From Thalassotalea agarivorans (GTDB taxonomy: Bacteria; Pseudomonadota; Gammaproteobacteria; Enterobacterales; Alteromonadaceae), in the NCBI RefSeq assembly GCF_030295955.1, contig NZ_AP027363.1:2625046-2689045 (forward strand): DNA of 64,000 nt, in the 5' to 3' direction. A program made the position numbers and the translations under genes. How positions within the stretch are numbered: the first letter of the stretch is position 1; each line of letters starts with the position of its first letter. Under the pieces are notes generated by a model. The model did no database searches, was not told the origin of the DNA, and worked only from the letters and a program-made list of their open reading frames with translations. This document shows positions 47,053 through 55,930 of this stretch, in pieces.

Positions 47053-48747
47053 ATGAGTACGTATGATTATGACGTAATAATTGTTGGTTCTGGCATGTCA
47101 GGTGGCATTGCAGCCAAAGAGTTTTGCGAAAAAGGCTATAAAACCTTGGTGTTAGACCGAGGAAAGCCACTGGAACATCGTCACTACAAAACAGAAAATG
47201 TGCCGCCTTGGGAAATGGCACAACGTGGTCAGAAGCTGTCAAAGAAAGAGCTCGAAGAAAATTACCCCGTTAATCAACATTGCTACATTTTAAATGAATA
47301 TACCAAAGGCTATATGTTGAAAGACGTTGATCACAAATATGTTCAGAAAAAGCCGTTTAATTGGTATCGAAGCAGCAGTGTTGGCGGTAAATCTTTGCTG
47401 TGGGCAAGGCAAGTGTATCGTTGGAATGAAATCGATTTTGAGGCTAACAAAAAAGATGGGCACGGCATAGATTGGCCAATAAGGTACCAAGATGTAGAGC
47501 CTTGGTATGATTACATTGAACCTTTTGTTGGCGTTTCAGGGAGTGTTGAGCAACTAGACATATTACCCGACAGTAAGTTTTTACCCGCGCATCCTTTAAA
47601 CGTTGTCGAACGTGAGGCAAAACAAAAAGTTGAGCAGGCGTTTCCGGGTAGAAAAATTATCCCATCTCGAGTCGCTCATTTGACTGCGCCGCAGCCTATC
47701 CATACAAGACTAGGACGGGCGCAATGTCAGGCAAGAAGTGAATGCCAACGTGGGTGTTCATGGGGTGGATATTACTCTTCACTTGCCGGCGGTTTGGCAG
47801 CGGCTAAACTGACCAACAATATGACGCTAACAGCGAATGCGCAGGTGCAAAAGGTTTTGCTTGACGAAAAAACGGGCAAAACAACCGGTGTTCAGTATAT
47901 AGATACAGAAACACTTAAAGCTAAAACAGTGTCTGCTAAGTTAGTATTTATGTGCGCTTCAACAGTCGCAAGCGTACAAATACTGCTTAATTCAACATCA
48001 AAAACATACCCAAATGGTATTGGAAATAACCACGACGTGTTGGGCCGTTATATTACCGATCATGTTGGTGGTGCTGGCGCAAGCGGCACCATTGAAGGGC
48101 ATTTAGATAGCTATTATAAAGGCCGTCGCCCGAGTGGTATTTATGTTCCTCGCTTTCGCAATATTAATAAAGCCCATGGCAAATTCCTACGAGGGTTTGG
48201 TTATCAAGGTGGTGCGGGTCGAAGTGGCTGGAGAGATGGCATGTATAAAGATGGTATCGGTGCCGAGTTTAAACAAAGTAATCAGCTACCAGGGAATTGG
48301 TACCTGACTATGTGGGGCTTCGGCGAAATGTTACCGCGCTACGAAAACCGCATGTACCTGGATAAAGAAAAGACAGATATCTGGGGACTTCCGCAGCCGG
48401 TAATGGATGTTGCTGTTAATGACAATGAAGTAGAAATGCAAAAAGACATGGAGCAGAGTGCGATAGAAATGCTGACCGCCGCTGGCGCTACTAATATCAG
48501 TTCAGGACGTGGTGATTTCATCCCTGGCTCTACTATTCATGAAATGGGTGGAGCGGTGATGGGCAGAGATCCAAAAACCTCTTACTTGAATAAGTGGAAC
48601 CAATGTCACGAAGTTGCTAATTTGTTTGTGACAGATGGTAGCGCTTTCCCTTCGCAGTCCTGTGTTAACCCATCGTTGACTTTTATGGCGTTGACTGCAC
48701 GAGCTGTAGACTATGCCGATAAACAGCTTAAGGCGGGCAAACTCTAA
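47053..48747 (+). CDS. GMC-family FAD dehydrogenase, large subunit (copy 2)
   Basis: 564 residues. FAD motif IIVGSGMSGGIAAKEFCEKGYK, flavin loop SSSVGGKSLLWARQVYRW, and C-terminal FPSQSCVNPSLTFMAL. Cys225, Cys231 and Cys235 repeat the C-x5-C-x3-C spacing of copy 1. No signal peptide. Only distantly similar to copy 1, so the two probably differ in substrate. Last gene of the operon, followed by a hairpin terminator. Confidence 0.9.
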   Translation: MSTYDYDVIIVGSGMSGGIAAKEFCEKGYKTLVLDRGKPLEHRHYKTENVPPWEMAQRGQKLSKKELEENYPVNQHCYILNEYTKGYMLKDVDHKYVQKKPFNWYRSSSVGGKSLLWARQVYRWNEIDFEANKKDGHGIDWPIRYQDVEPWYDYIEPFVGVSGSVEQLDILPDSKFLPAHPLNVVEREAKQKVEQAFPGRKIIPSRVAHLTAPQPIHTRLGRAQCQARSECQRGCSWGGYYSSLAGGLAAAKLTNNMTLTANAQVQKVLLDEKTGKTTGVQYIDTETLKAKTVSAKLVFMCASTVASVQILLNSTSKTYPNGIGNNHDVLGRYITDHVGGAGASGTIEGHLDSYYKGRRPSGIYVPRFRNINKAHGKFLRGFGYQGGAGRSGWRDGMYKDGIGAEFKQSNQLPGNWYLTMWGFGEMLPRYENRMYLDKEKTDIWGLPQPVMDVAVNDNEVEMQKDMEQSAIEMLTAAGATNISSGRGDFIPGSTIHEMGGAVMGRDPKTSYLNKWNQCHEVANLFVTDGSAFPSQSCVNPSLTFMALTARAVDYADKQLKAGKL

Positions 48748-48754
48748 TTACTGT

Positions 48755-48783
48755 AGGCGCCTTAACGGGCGCCGTTTTATTTT
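48755..48783 (+). terminator. Terminator of the keto-sugar operon
   Basis: GGCGCC / GGCGCC stem with a six-base loop, then a T-rich tail (GTTTTATTTT), 8 bases after the last stop. Confidence 0.75.
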
Positions 48784-48953
48784 CAAAAAATTTTTGAAAG
48801 TTATTCTGCTATTACCTCGTTTTTACTTCAAATTCAGCCCCTATAATTTATATCTCGATTTAAACATAAAGTTCGCCACAAACGAGTGACATTTGCGGTT
48901 ATTCATAACAGCGAACACACCAGCTTTATGAAACAAAGCGCTAGAGGTAATCA

Positions 48954-49907
48954 ATGCAAACAAGTTTTCCAACTTTTAACTCAGGTTACAACCAACTATT
49001 TAAGCTGGGCAAATTAACTGTGGGTATCATTGCGCCTGTAGATAACTATGCGGTAGGCGAACAGCCCGATTTAACCCAGCATGTGAAAAGAATCCAACTT
49101 GCTGAATCTATGGGGTTTAGCGGAGTATGGCTACGTGATGTGCCCTTTAATGTGCCGGCATTTGGCGACGTTGGTCAAGTCTTTGACCCGTTTGTCTACT
49201 TAGGTTTTTTAGCGGCGCAAACAAAGTCGATAGCATTAGGCGTAGCTAGTTTGATTTTACCCCTACGACACCCTGCTCATATAGCCAAGGCCATCGCCTC
49301 TGCGGATGTGCTATCGCAAGGTAGAGTCGTTGTAGGCGTTGCCTCAGGCGATAGACCAGAAGAATATCCAGCACTCAATAAGCCTTTTAGCAATCGTGGC
49401 GAAACTTTTCGTGATAGTGTCGAATACTTGCGCCAAATGTGGCAGAAGTTTCCAACCTTTAACAATGAACTCGGTTATTTCGACGGACAAGTTGATATGG
49501 TTCCGAAACCGACAACAGGTAATTTGCCACTTTTGTTTACAGGTGGCAGTCGCCAGCACCCTGAATGGATAGCACAGCATAGTGATGGGTGGATAACATA
49601 CCCCAGGCCAATAGCAATGCAACAACAAATTATTGCGCAATACCGTGAAAATTTAAGAAAATTTGAGCGACCAATACAGCCCGTGATGCAATCTTTATAT
49701 ATAGATTTAGTAGATGATCCTAATGCCCTACCAACACCCATACACTTGGGCTATCGTTTAGGTGTTAATCAACTAGTCAATTATTTGATCGCGTTAGAAG
49801 AAATTGGCGTAAACCATGTAGCTTTAAATTTAAGGTTTAGTACAGGCCCCATCGAACAAACAATGGCAACACTGGCTGAAACTATTTTGCCAAAATTCAA
49901 CCATTAG
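48954..49907 (+). CDS. Luciferase-like (LLM class) flavin-dependent oxidoreductase
   Basis: 317 residues of the bacterial-luciferase TIM-barrel family: GFSGVWLRDVPFNVPAFGD, LGVASLILPLRHPAHIAKAIASADVLSQGRV (read as landmarks), GVASGDRPEEYPA and LPLLFTGGSRQHPEWIAQHSDGW. Such enzymes use FMNH2 or F420-like cofactors. The substrate cannot be assigned. It forms a two-gene unit with the SDR 10 bases downstream, about 200 bases after the sugar operon terminator. Confidence 0.87.
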   Translation: MQTSFPTFNSGYNQLFKLGKLTVGIIAPVDNYAVGEQPDLTQHVKRIQLAESMGFSGVWLRDVPFNVPAFGDVGQVFDPFVYLGFLAAQTKSIALGVASLILPLRHPAHIAKAIASADVLSQGRVVVGVASGDRPEEYPALNKPFSNRGETFRDSVEYLRQMWQKFPTFNNELGYFDGQVDMVPKPTTGNLPLLFTGGSRQHPEWIAQHSDGWITYPRPIAMQQQIIAQYRENLRKFERPIQPVMQSLYIDLVDDPNALPTPIHLGYRLGVNQLVNYLIALEEIGVNHVALNLRFSTGPIEQTMATLAETILPKFNH

Positions 49908-49917
49908 AGGATAACTT

Positions 49918-50742
49918 ATGTCTGACAGCACGACTAAAACCATATTACTAACAGGTGCCACAGATGGTATTGGACTTGCCACTGCAAACAAGCTTGCCCA
50001 GCAGGGGCATACCTTATTGCTGCATGGGCGCAATCCAACCAAGCTTAATGACGTTATAGCGAAGTTAGAACAGACATACCAAACAACGGCTTACCCATTT
50101 ATTGCAGATATGAGTGATTTGCATGAGGTTAACAAAATGTGCCAAAGCGTATTGGCACAACATGAGCGTATCGATGTCATAATAAATAATGCGGGTGTCT
50201 TTAAAATGTCTCAGCCGATCACAGCAGACGGACTTGATGCACGCTTTGTTGTCAATACGTTGGCGCCTTATCTTATCGCAATAAAACTAAATGCTTTACT
50301 ACCTGCAGGTGGTCGCATTGTTAACCTATCATCTGCCGCACAGGCACCAGTAGATGTCGACGCTATGAATGGTCATAACCAACTAGGAGATGAATTTAGT
50401 GCTTACGCGCAAAGTAAACTTGCGCTAACGATGTGGAACAACGCCCTAGCTCAAACACCTGCGTTTATCAACAAAGTGCTTGTTGCGGTCAACCCGGGCT
50501 CTCTGTTAGCAAGTAAAATGGTAAAAACTGGCTTTGGTGTAGCGGGTAAAGATATAAACATTGGCGCAAGTATTTTGTGTGATGCTGCGTTGTCGGCTGG
50601 GTTTGCCAATGCCTCTGGCAAATATTTTGACAACGATATCGAAAATTTTGGACCACCGCATGGTGACGCTTTAAACCAAGACCTTTGTAAACAAATACTT
50701 GCCGATGTAGATGGCTTAACAACACAGCTAATATTGGGCTAA
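49918..50742 (+). CDS. Short-chain dehydrogenase/reductase
   Basis: 274 residues. Cofactor site LLTGATDGIGLATANKL (TGxxxGIG), NNAG motif in VIINNAGVFKM, catalytic Ser in IVNLSSAAQAP, and YAQSKLAL carrying the YxxxK pair. A classical NAD(P)-dependent SDR, resembling retinol-dehydrogenase-like members. AGGATAA ribosome site; co-transcribed with the preceding flavoprotein. Confidence 0.92.
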   Translation: MSDSTTKTILLTGATDGIGLATANKLAQQGHTLLLHGRNPTKLNDVIAKLEQTYQTTAYPFIADMSDLHEVNKMCQSVLAQHERIDVIINNAGVFKMSQPITADGLDARFVVNTLAPYLIAIKLNALLPAGGRIVNLSSAAQAPVDVDAMNGHNQLGDEFSAYAQSKLALTMWNNALAQTPAFINKVLVAVNPGSLLASKMVKTGFGVAGKDINIGASILCDAALSAGFANASGKYFDNDIENFGPPHGDALNQDLCKQILADVDGLTTQLILG

Positions 50743-50944
50743 ACAGTACAGAGCTAGCGGGTGTCAGCAATTTTTACAACTTGTTAACACCGCAACCATC
50801 TTATAATTGCATCTTTATGTTTTAATTAGCTTTTTCAATTCTGGATCAATACTTGCTTTAAGAGTAACAGTGGACTTAAGAGCGATTGGCTTTTGTCCCA
50901 AAGGATAAAATCTCATCGCTTTTAAAAGCACTTAGGAGAAGGAA

Positions 50945-51685
50945 ATGAAATTTTTAGTTAGAAAAATATTGTTAGCTGCAGCGTTTTGTTTGCCGATGTA
51001 CGCTAGCGCTGGCCTTATGGTTGGCGTAAGTAATGTAACAGCTGATTGGGAAAACCCTGTTGGGGGTATTTCAAGTATTTTCGATTTTGCAGGTGACCCT
51101 ACTCAACCAGCGATCGAATGGGGTGTTACTGATGACGACGGTGACGTTAGTGGTTATTTGTTTGTGTTAGAAGACTTTCCGTTAGAAGTTATGACTGGTG
51201 AAGAATTCTTGTTTGGTACTTTGTTCCATGCAAACTTCCCTATTCAAGCCGGTACTGCAATCAGCCAAGTTGATTTAAGCTTAACAGCAGACATTTCGTA
51301 CAACGGCGACACTGTGTCTCGTGGGCCGTTTAGCTTCACTATTGAGCACAACGAAACGCCAAATTTTTGTTCACCACAGCCAAATTGTTCTGATGATTTA
51401 GTTGATTTACCTACGGTATTACCTATTTCTCCAGTGGCATTTGCCGTGGGTGGTAACCTGTTTAAATTCCAAGTAGTTGGTTTTAAGCAAGTTCCAGATG
51501 GCGAAGATCCAGCTGATTACGCATTAACACCAGAATTTGTTTCTTCGGAAAACGGTGTTAACAATGCTCAGTTATACGGTAAGTTTATTGATTTTGGTGC
51601 AGCACCTGTGCCAGAGCCAAGCACACTTGCTATCTTAGCATTAGCACTATTAGGTTTTACTGCCGGTCGTCGCAGACGTCTATAG
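50945..51685 (+). CDS. PEP-CTERM sorting-domain protein
   Basis: 246 residues with a signal peptide (cleavage near YASA), a beta-rich body without a recognised domain, and the C-terminal sorting tripartite signal: VPEPSTLAIL, a hydrophobic segment and GRRRRL. PEP-CTERM proteins are processed by an exosortase (EpsH-type) and usually go to the surface or extracellular matrix. No exosortase is in the window. Strong AGGAGAAGG ribosome site and a good terminator: a well-expressed single gene. Confidence 0.9.
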   Translation: MKFLVRKILLAAAFCLPMYASAGLMVGVSNVTADWENPVGGISSIFDFAGDPTQPAIEWGVTDDDGDVSGYLFVLEDFPLEVMTGEEFLFGTLFHANFPIQAGTAISQVDLSLTADISYNGDTVSRGPFSFTIEHNETPNFCSPQPNCSDDLVDLPTVLPISPVAFAVGGNLFKFQVVGFKQVPDGEDPADYALTPEFVSSENGVNNAQLYGKFIDFGAAPVPEPSTLAILALALLGFTAGRRRRL

Positions 51686-51704
51686 TAGAACTATTACCAT
51701 AAAA

Positions 51705-51728
51705 GAAGCCGCTTTTAGCGGCTTTTTT
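51705..51728 (+). terminator. Terminator of the PEP-CTERM gene
   Basis: AAGCCGC / GCGGCTT stem with a TTTTA loop followed by T6. Confidence 0.92.
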
Positions 51729-51812
51729 ATTACTTATTCTGTGCGTTTCTATTGCTAACAACGCTTATCCCTTGTAACCTACTGTTAACATTTGCAAATA
51801 TTAGGGCAAGTT

Positions 51813-52136
51813 ATGAAAAAAGTACTTCCGGTAATTATCGTATTAATTATTGTTGCGGTGTTTGCTGTGCCTAAACTAATGAGCTATATCGATAGCCAAA
51901 AAGAAGTAGACGGTGCGGTCTATTTTGCACTTGCAGATGAACTTAGCGATCACTACAAAAACAAGCAACTCAAAGCTTTGATTAATGATGCATTTGCCGA
52001 TAAAAAAATTACCAATGCAGAAAAGGATGCCATCGTTGCTTTGCTACTCGATCACTATGGCCTTTACACAGAGCCACCTCATGATGGTGACCAAGTAGCG
52101 GGTAAAGCGGCACTAGAAGCCGCACTCGCTGATTAA
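51813..52136 (+). CDS. Small single-pass membrane protein of unknown function
   Basis: 107 residues from the ATG at 51813 (TAGGG ribosome site before it). One N-terminal hydrophobic helix (VLPVIIVLIIVAVFAVPKLM) is followed by a soluble part rich in Asp/Lys (ALADELSDHYKNKQLKALIND, NAEKDAIVALLLDHYG). I do not recognise the family. It is convergent with the sortase gene. Confidence 0.7.
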   Translation: MKKVLPVIIVLIIVAVFAVPKLMSYIDSQKEVDGAVYFALADELSDHYKNKQLKALINDAFADKKITNAEKDAIVALLLDHYGLYTEPPHDGDQVAGKAALEAALAD

Positions 52137-52174
52137 TTCGACCTCGCGTCCACCGACAGATATATACTCAAGTA

Positions 52175-52771
52175 TCATAGTGAAACCAGTTCTGGTTGAT
52201 GCGCCTTTGCAAAGACAACTAGTCGCTGTGATGTCTGCTCAAAATTAGTATTAAAAGGATAGCAAGTCACTAATAGTAGATGTGGTTCTTGTGGTGGTTG
52301 TGATACAAAAATTTCACCCTGTGAAAGATCGATTATCTGCGTATCAAAAACTCTGTATGACTGGCTTAATGAACGAGAAAACTGCTTCGACTCCAACGTA
52401 ATCGTATCACCCTGTTCAAAATCCGCTATATCATCAAAATGTGTATCATTGTGAGCTGAAATTATAGTCAGATTTTCTTGGCTTACCCCATTGAGTCCAG
52501 GTGCAAATGCTAAAGCTTGCCCTGAGTCAGTATTTAATACAATGTAACGTTTCTCTTGCTTCTCAAATACTAACTCCGCAACTGGGTACATATCCGCCCA
52601 TGGCCATGGCCGTTTAGGGGCGCTCGTTTTACTTTGTTTATAGTCCTGCCAAGAGTGTTGCAAAAGTTGTTGTGCGATAAATGCTTTCCCCTTGATAACA
52701 AGGATCTGGCCTAGAAGAATAAATGCAGTTAATACCGTCATCGCTAACAAGATTTTTATAAAGTTATGCAT
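52175..52771 (-). CDS. Class GN sortase (marine proteobacterial type)
   Basis: 198 residues. An N-terminal membrane anchor is followed by RPWPWADMYPVAEL, typical of class GN sortases (TIGR03784-like), then the sortase triad: His in IISAHNDTHF (His107), Cys in LLLVTCYPF (Cys170) and Arg in TSQRLVVF (Arg183). It would join or trim the surface protein encoded directly upstream, whose end overlaps its start by 8 bases. Gram-negative sortases of this class occur one per genome with a single dedicated target. Confidence 0.93.
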   Translation of the reverse strand: MHNFIKILLAMTVLTAFILLGQILVIKGKAFIAQQLLQHSWQDYKQSKTSAPKRPWPWADMYPVAELVFEKQEKRYIVLNTDSGQALAFAPGLNGVSQENLTIISAHNDTHFDDIADFEQGDTITLESKQFSRSLSQSYRVFDTQIIDLSQGEIFVSQPPQEPHLLLVTCYPFNTNFEQTSQRLVVFAKAHQPELVSL

Positions 52772-54929
52772 GACGCCCCCTTTTTGACTGAATCTGAACC
52801 AGGCACCATAAATTAGCTGCGCTAATCAGCATTATAATGAGCATGTTCCATAAACCATTTAATCCTAAGCTGGTATTTGCCATTGGTATGGCTTGTGCAG
52901 AGCCATGCGGCATTAAGTTTTTAACTCCGTGAGGTTTTAAAGGTGTATCAACAGGGCGCACTGGTTGCTGCTCTACAGCGACGAATGCTGTGTAGGGTGA
53001 CATGATCTGATAACGTAAAGCCGTTTCCTTAATTTTGTTTGCAATGCTCGCGCGCTCGTTATGCTGCGATCTACGTAACTGATTTTGCATATCCTTTATT
53101 TTTGCGCGGGCCCAAAGCTTGTCTATACCAGCAAGCGTATGCTTGGTATTGGCAGTAACCTTAGTTTGCCAATCGCTGTTGGCACGTTTTCCAAAAATCT
53201 CCATGGAATTAGTGGCCGCTGCCGTCCTTGGCCAGCGAGAATAAAGTACCAATGGCTGACCACGATACAGATCTGGAATCTTTCTTGGATAAACACTGAT
53301 ATCGGCTTGACCCCATTCAATGGCAATATCCGTTAGTAAAGGGTAATTAATCACATCCACCAGAGCCTGCATTTGCTGCTGCACTTGGTTGATATCACTG
53401 ATGTAGCGAAAACTGCCGCGACCCGATTCAGCAGCTTGAGACATGAAAAAACTATTGGGAGCGGAACCTATACCAATGGTATGAAGACGTGTATTTCCCA
53501 GTTCATTTTCTATGAGTGAAAACAGCTGCTCCTCATTACCTATCGCCCCGTCAGTAATAAAGATAACCTGCTTAGACTTGCCTTCAATTTCAGCGCTTTG
53601 TAGCACCTGAGCTAACGCTGGATACATATTGGTTCCGCCATCAGCAGTCAACTCTTTTACCCACCTTGATGCCCAGAAAATGTTTTCCTTATTTGCAAGT
53701 TGACTGGTTAAATACAAAGGCTGTACATCCGAGTCAAAGGCAATAATGTTAAAGCTATCTCGCTCAGCCAACTGGCTCAACGCGTACAGCAGGGCATTTT
53801 TTGCTTGTGTGATCGATACGCCGCCCATAGAACCCGACGTATCAATGATATAAACAACTTCTTTGTCTACACTCTTTGGTTTGCCTGTATTAGCTGGAAA
53901 AATAGAGGTGAAACCATAGTTGTATTGCTCATCTTGAGTAACAAACATAGCCGCTTTGGGTTGATTGTGGGGCTGAAATTGCCAAGTTAACGTAAAATCC
54001 CGATCGAGTTTGGTCTGTGCGTTGCTAAGCGAAATCAAGGTAGTATTTTTTGCAGACTGCTTGGCGATTGCATGGCTGTTACTGGAAATATAGGACAATG
54101 CGCCCCCTGCCGACAAAGCAACTCGTATTGCGACGTTTTGTTGAGCGTTCTCGTGTTTTGAGAGACGCTGCTGGAAAGGCGTGATTTGCGAAGCATCTGG
54201 CACAATATCGTTATCTATGCCCCAGCCAAAAGCATTGATTGAGATCTCACTCGATTTAGTGGCTGAGTTTGTTTCTGCCATCACATATTGTGGTTGAGGT
54301 ATAAACCTAGGTGTAATCGTTAAGGGTAAGCGAAAACTAAATTGCCCATGACCAAACGCTACCGATTGATTGAACTTTATTTCAACAGTGATTTCTTCGT
54401 TAGGGGCAATATTAGCAACTTTTGAAGTAAACATATTGGGTCGTTGTTGGGTCAATAAACTCGTAACTTTGCCCGCCTTTTTAGCTTCCGTGTATATTTT
54501 CCTTGCTACTTGCTTTTCCTTAATTTCCCCTTTGATTCTTCTCTCACCAATAATCATATCCATTGCATAAACCGCGCTACCTTCTGCCAGTGGAAACACA
54601 TAAATTGCTTCAACAAATTCGTTGGTTGGATTGCTAAACACTTGTTTAAGACTGATATCTGCAACAAGTCCATTGATCTCAACATCGAAATCACTCGATT
54701 GTGCTAAAACGGGTACATACCCATTCTCTTGCTTGATAAAAACTGTTCCAGATTCAACGTCATTGTATGGAATATGCTCAAATGAAATGCTGTTATCGGG
54801 TGAAAATGCCATTAATTTAAAAGGTAGCAATAACAACAAAATTACAAATAAAAAAGTACCTATATGATTAAGTGAGCTAACGAAAAAGAGCGATTCGAAG
54901 TCATGATTGTGTTTAGATAAAGTTGCCAT
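52764..54929 (-). CDS. VIT and von Willebrand A domain protein, target of the class GN sortase
   Basis: 721 residues. A signal/anchor helix (FLFVILLLLLPFKLMA) is followed by a VIT domain (about 55-190, with VFIKQENGYVPV and AIYVFPLAEGSAVYAMDM) and a VWA domain with the MIDAS motif YIIDTSGSMGG and DGGTNMYPAL. The C-terminal sorting region has PHGSAQAIP, a hydrophobic helix (WNMLIIMLISAANLWCLV) and a basic tail KRGRHA. It matches the 'marine proteobacterial sortase target' family (TIGR03788). The role is probably adhesion or surface assembly. Co-transcribed with the sortase. Confidence 0.9.
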   Translation of the reverse strand: MATLSKHNHDFESLFFVSSLNHIGTFLFVILLLLLPFKLMAFSPDNSISFEHIPYNDVESGTVFIKQENGYVPVLAQSSDFDVEINGLVADISLKQVFSNPTNEFVEAIYVFPLAEGSAVYAMDMIIGERRIKGEIKEKQVARKIYTEAKKAGKVTSLLTQQRPNMFTSKVANIAPNEEITVEIKFNQSVAFGHGQFSFRLPLTITPRFIPQPQYVMAETNSATKSSEISINAFGWGIDNDIVPDASQITPFQQRLSKHENAQQNVAIRVALSAGGALSYISSNSHAIAKQSAKNTTLISLSNAQTKLDRDFTLTWQFQPHNQPKAAMFVTQDEQYNYGFTSIFPANTGKPKSVDKEVVYIIDTSGSMGGVSITQAKNALLYALSQLAERDSFNIIAFDSDVQPLYLTSQLANKENIFWASRWVKELTADGGTNMYPALAQVLQSAEIEGKSKQVIFITDGAIGNEEQLFSLIENELGNTRLHTIGIGSAPNSFFMSQAAESGRGSFRYISDINQVQQQMQALVDVINYPLLTDIAIEWGQADISVYPRKIPDLYRGQPLVLYSRWPRTAAATNSMEIFGKRANSDWQTKVTANTKHTLAGIDKLWARAKIKDMQNQLRRSQHNERASIANKIKETALRYQIMSPYTAFVAVEQQPVRPVDTPLKPHGVKNLMPHGSAQAIPMANTSLGLNGLWNMLIIMLISAANLWCLVQIQSKRGRHA

Positions 54930-55052
54930 TAAAGATCCCGTTTATTTTTTATTCACCAATAGTGTGAAACATAAACATGGAGTTTCAGTAGCTTAACTGT
55001 GACGTATGCGGGAACAAAAATGATCAAAAATGGCGAATATAGCCATTCCTGA

Positions 55053-55088
55053 ATATTTGGGGTCAGAACATGTTCTGACCCCAAATAT
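55053..55088. repeat. 36-bp perfect palindrome, copy 2 of 3
   Basis: Identical to the copy at 36185-36220. It lies downstream of the transglycosylase gene (minus strand), where it can fold as a terminator-like hairpin. Confidence 0.92.
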
Positions 55089-55141
55089 AAAAGGTAAGTT
55101 AATTAATGACTTAAGCTTTCAGAAATTAATGAAAATTAAAA

Positions 55142-55786
55142 CTAGCTAGCAGATTTATAGCGTTTATGGAGAATTTGAACACGTTCTACGTATACTTTTG
55201 TTTCTTTATAAGGCGGAATACCGCCATACTTTTTAACGGCTCCTTCGCCAGCATTATAGGCAGCAGATGCTAGACGTGTATTGCCATTGTATTTTTTCAG
55301 CAACTTAGCTAAGTGTTTAACGCCACCGTTAATATTATCTTTTGCATCAAACGGATTCTTTACACCGAGCTCTTGTGCCGTTGCCGGCATTAATTGCATT
55401 AAGCCTTGCGCCCCTACTCTAGACACAGCGTCTTTTTTAAAATGTGATTCAGCGTGAATGATTGCTTTAACTAATGCGGGATCAACCTCAAACCGAATTG
55501 AAGCTGTCAGGATTTGGCTGTGATATTTATCTTGGATAAGTTTGGTTTTGTGCCAGTCTACATGGGTAGATACTTTGCATGCATAGCAATCTACTTTTAT
55601 TAACTCGAAATGGCGATCTATAGGTTGCATATCAGAAAACGATACAACGCCATCCTTATCCTTGTATTTGTAAATTGGTTTGTCTTGCGCTGCCACGCCG
55701 TTTATAGACAAGGCTAAAAGCGCCAATAGAACTACACGCACTGTATCGGCCTTCTTAGATTGATTAGTCGTTAATTTAGCTAACAC
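55142..55786 (-). CDS. Lytic transglycosylase (SLT domain) with DUF4124 N-terminus
   Basis: 214 residues. Signal peptide to about VAA, a short DUF4124 module (PIYKYKDKDGVVSFSDMQP), two cysteines CYAC, then the goose-lysozyme-like SLT fold: catalytic Glu113 in IIHAESHF, GAQGLMQLMPATA (125-137) and ASAAYNAGEGAVKKYGG. It cleaves peptidoglycan glycan strands in the periplasm with formation of anhydro-muropeptides. The gene is bracketed by two copies of the 36-bp palindrome, 53 bases after its stop and 26 bases before its start. Confidence 0.9.
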   Translation of the reverse strand: MLAKLTTNQSKKADTVRVVLLALLALSINGVAAQDKPIYKYKDKDGVVSFSDMQPIDRHFELIKVDCYACKVSTHVDWHKTKLIQDKYHSQILTASIRFEVDPALVKAIIHAESHFKKDAVSRVGAQGLMQLMPATAQELGVKNPFDAKDNINGGVKHLAKLLKKYNGNTRLASAAYNAGEGAVKKYGGIPPYKETKVYVERVQILHKRYKSAS

Positions 55787-55812
55787 AGCTCAGAAAGTAA
55801 ATTAGTTAACCT

Positions 55813-55846
55813 TATTTGGGGTCAGAACATGTTCTGACCCCAAATA
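55813..55846. repeat. Palindrome, copy 3 of 3 (34 bp)
   Basis: Same core as the other two copies; one outer base pair is lost. It lies between the transglycosylase start and the sugar dehydrogenase stop. Confidence 0.9.
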
Positions 55847-55900
55847 TTTTAAGTATAGTTATCAGTCAGTTAGTTGCTTTGAATTTGGGATTTTTTTACA

Positions 55901-55930
55901 AAAAAGCCGCTTTTCAGCGGCTTTTGTTTT
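55901..55930 (-). terminator. Terminator of the RND/sugar-dehydrogenase operon
   Basis: AAAAGCCGCT / AGCGGCTTTT stem with a 4-base loop. On the minus strand it is followed by a run of T, right after the sugar dehydrogenase stop. Confidence 0.85.
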
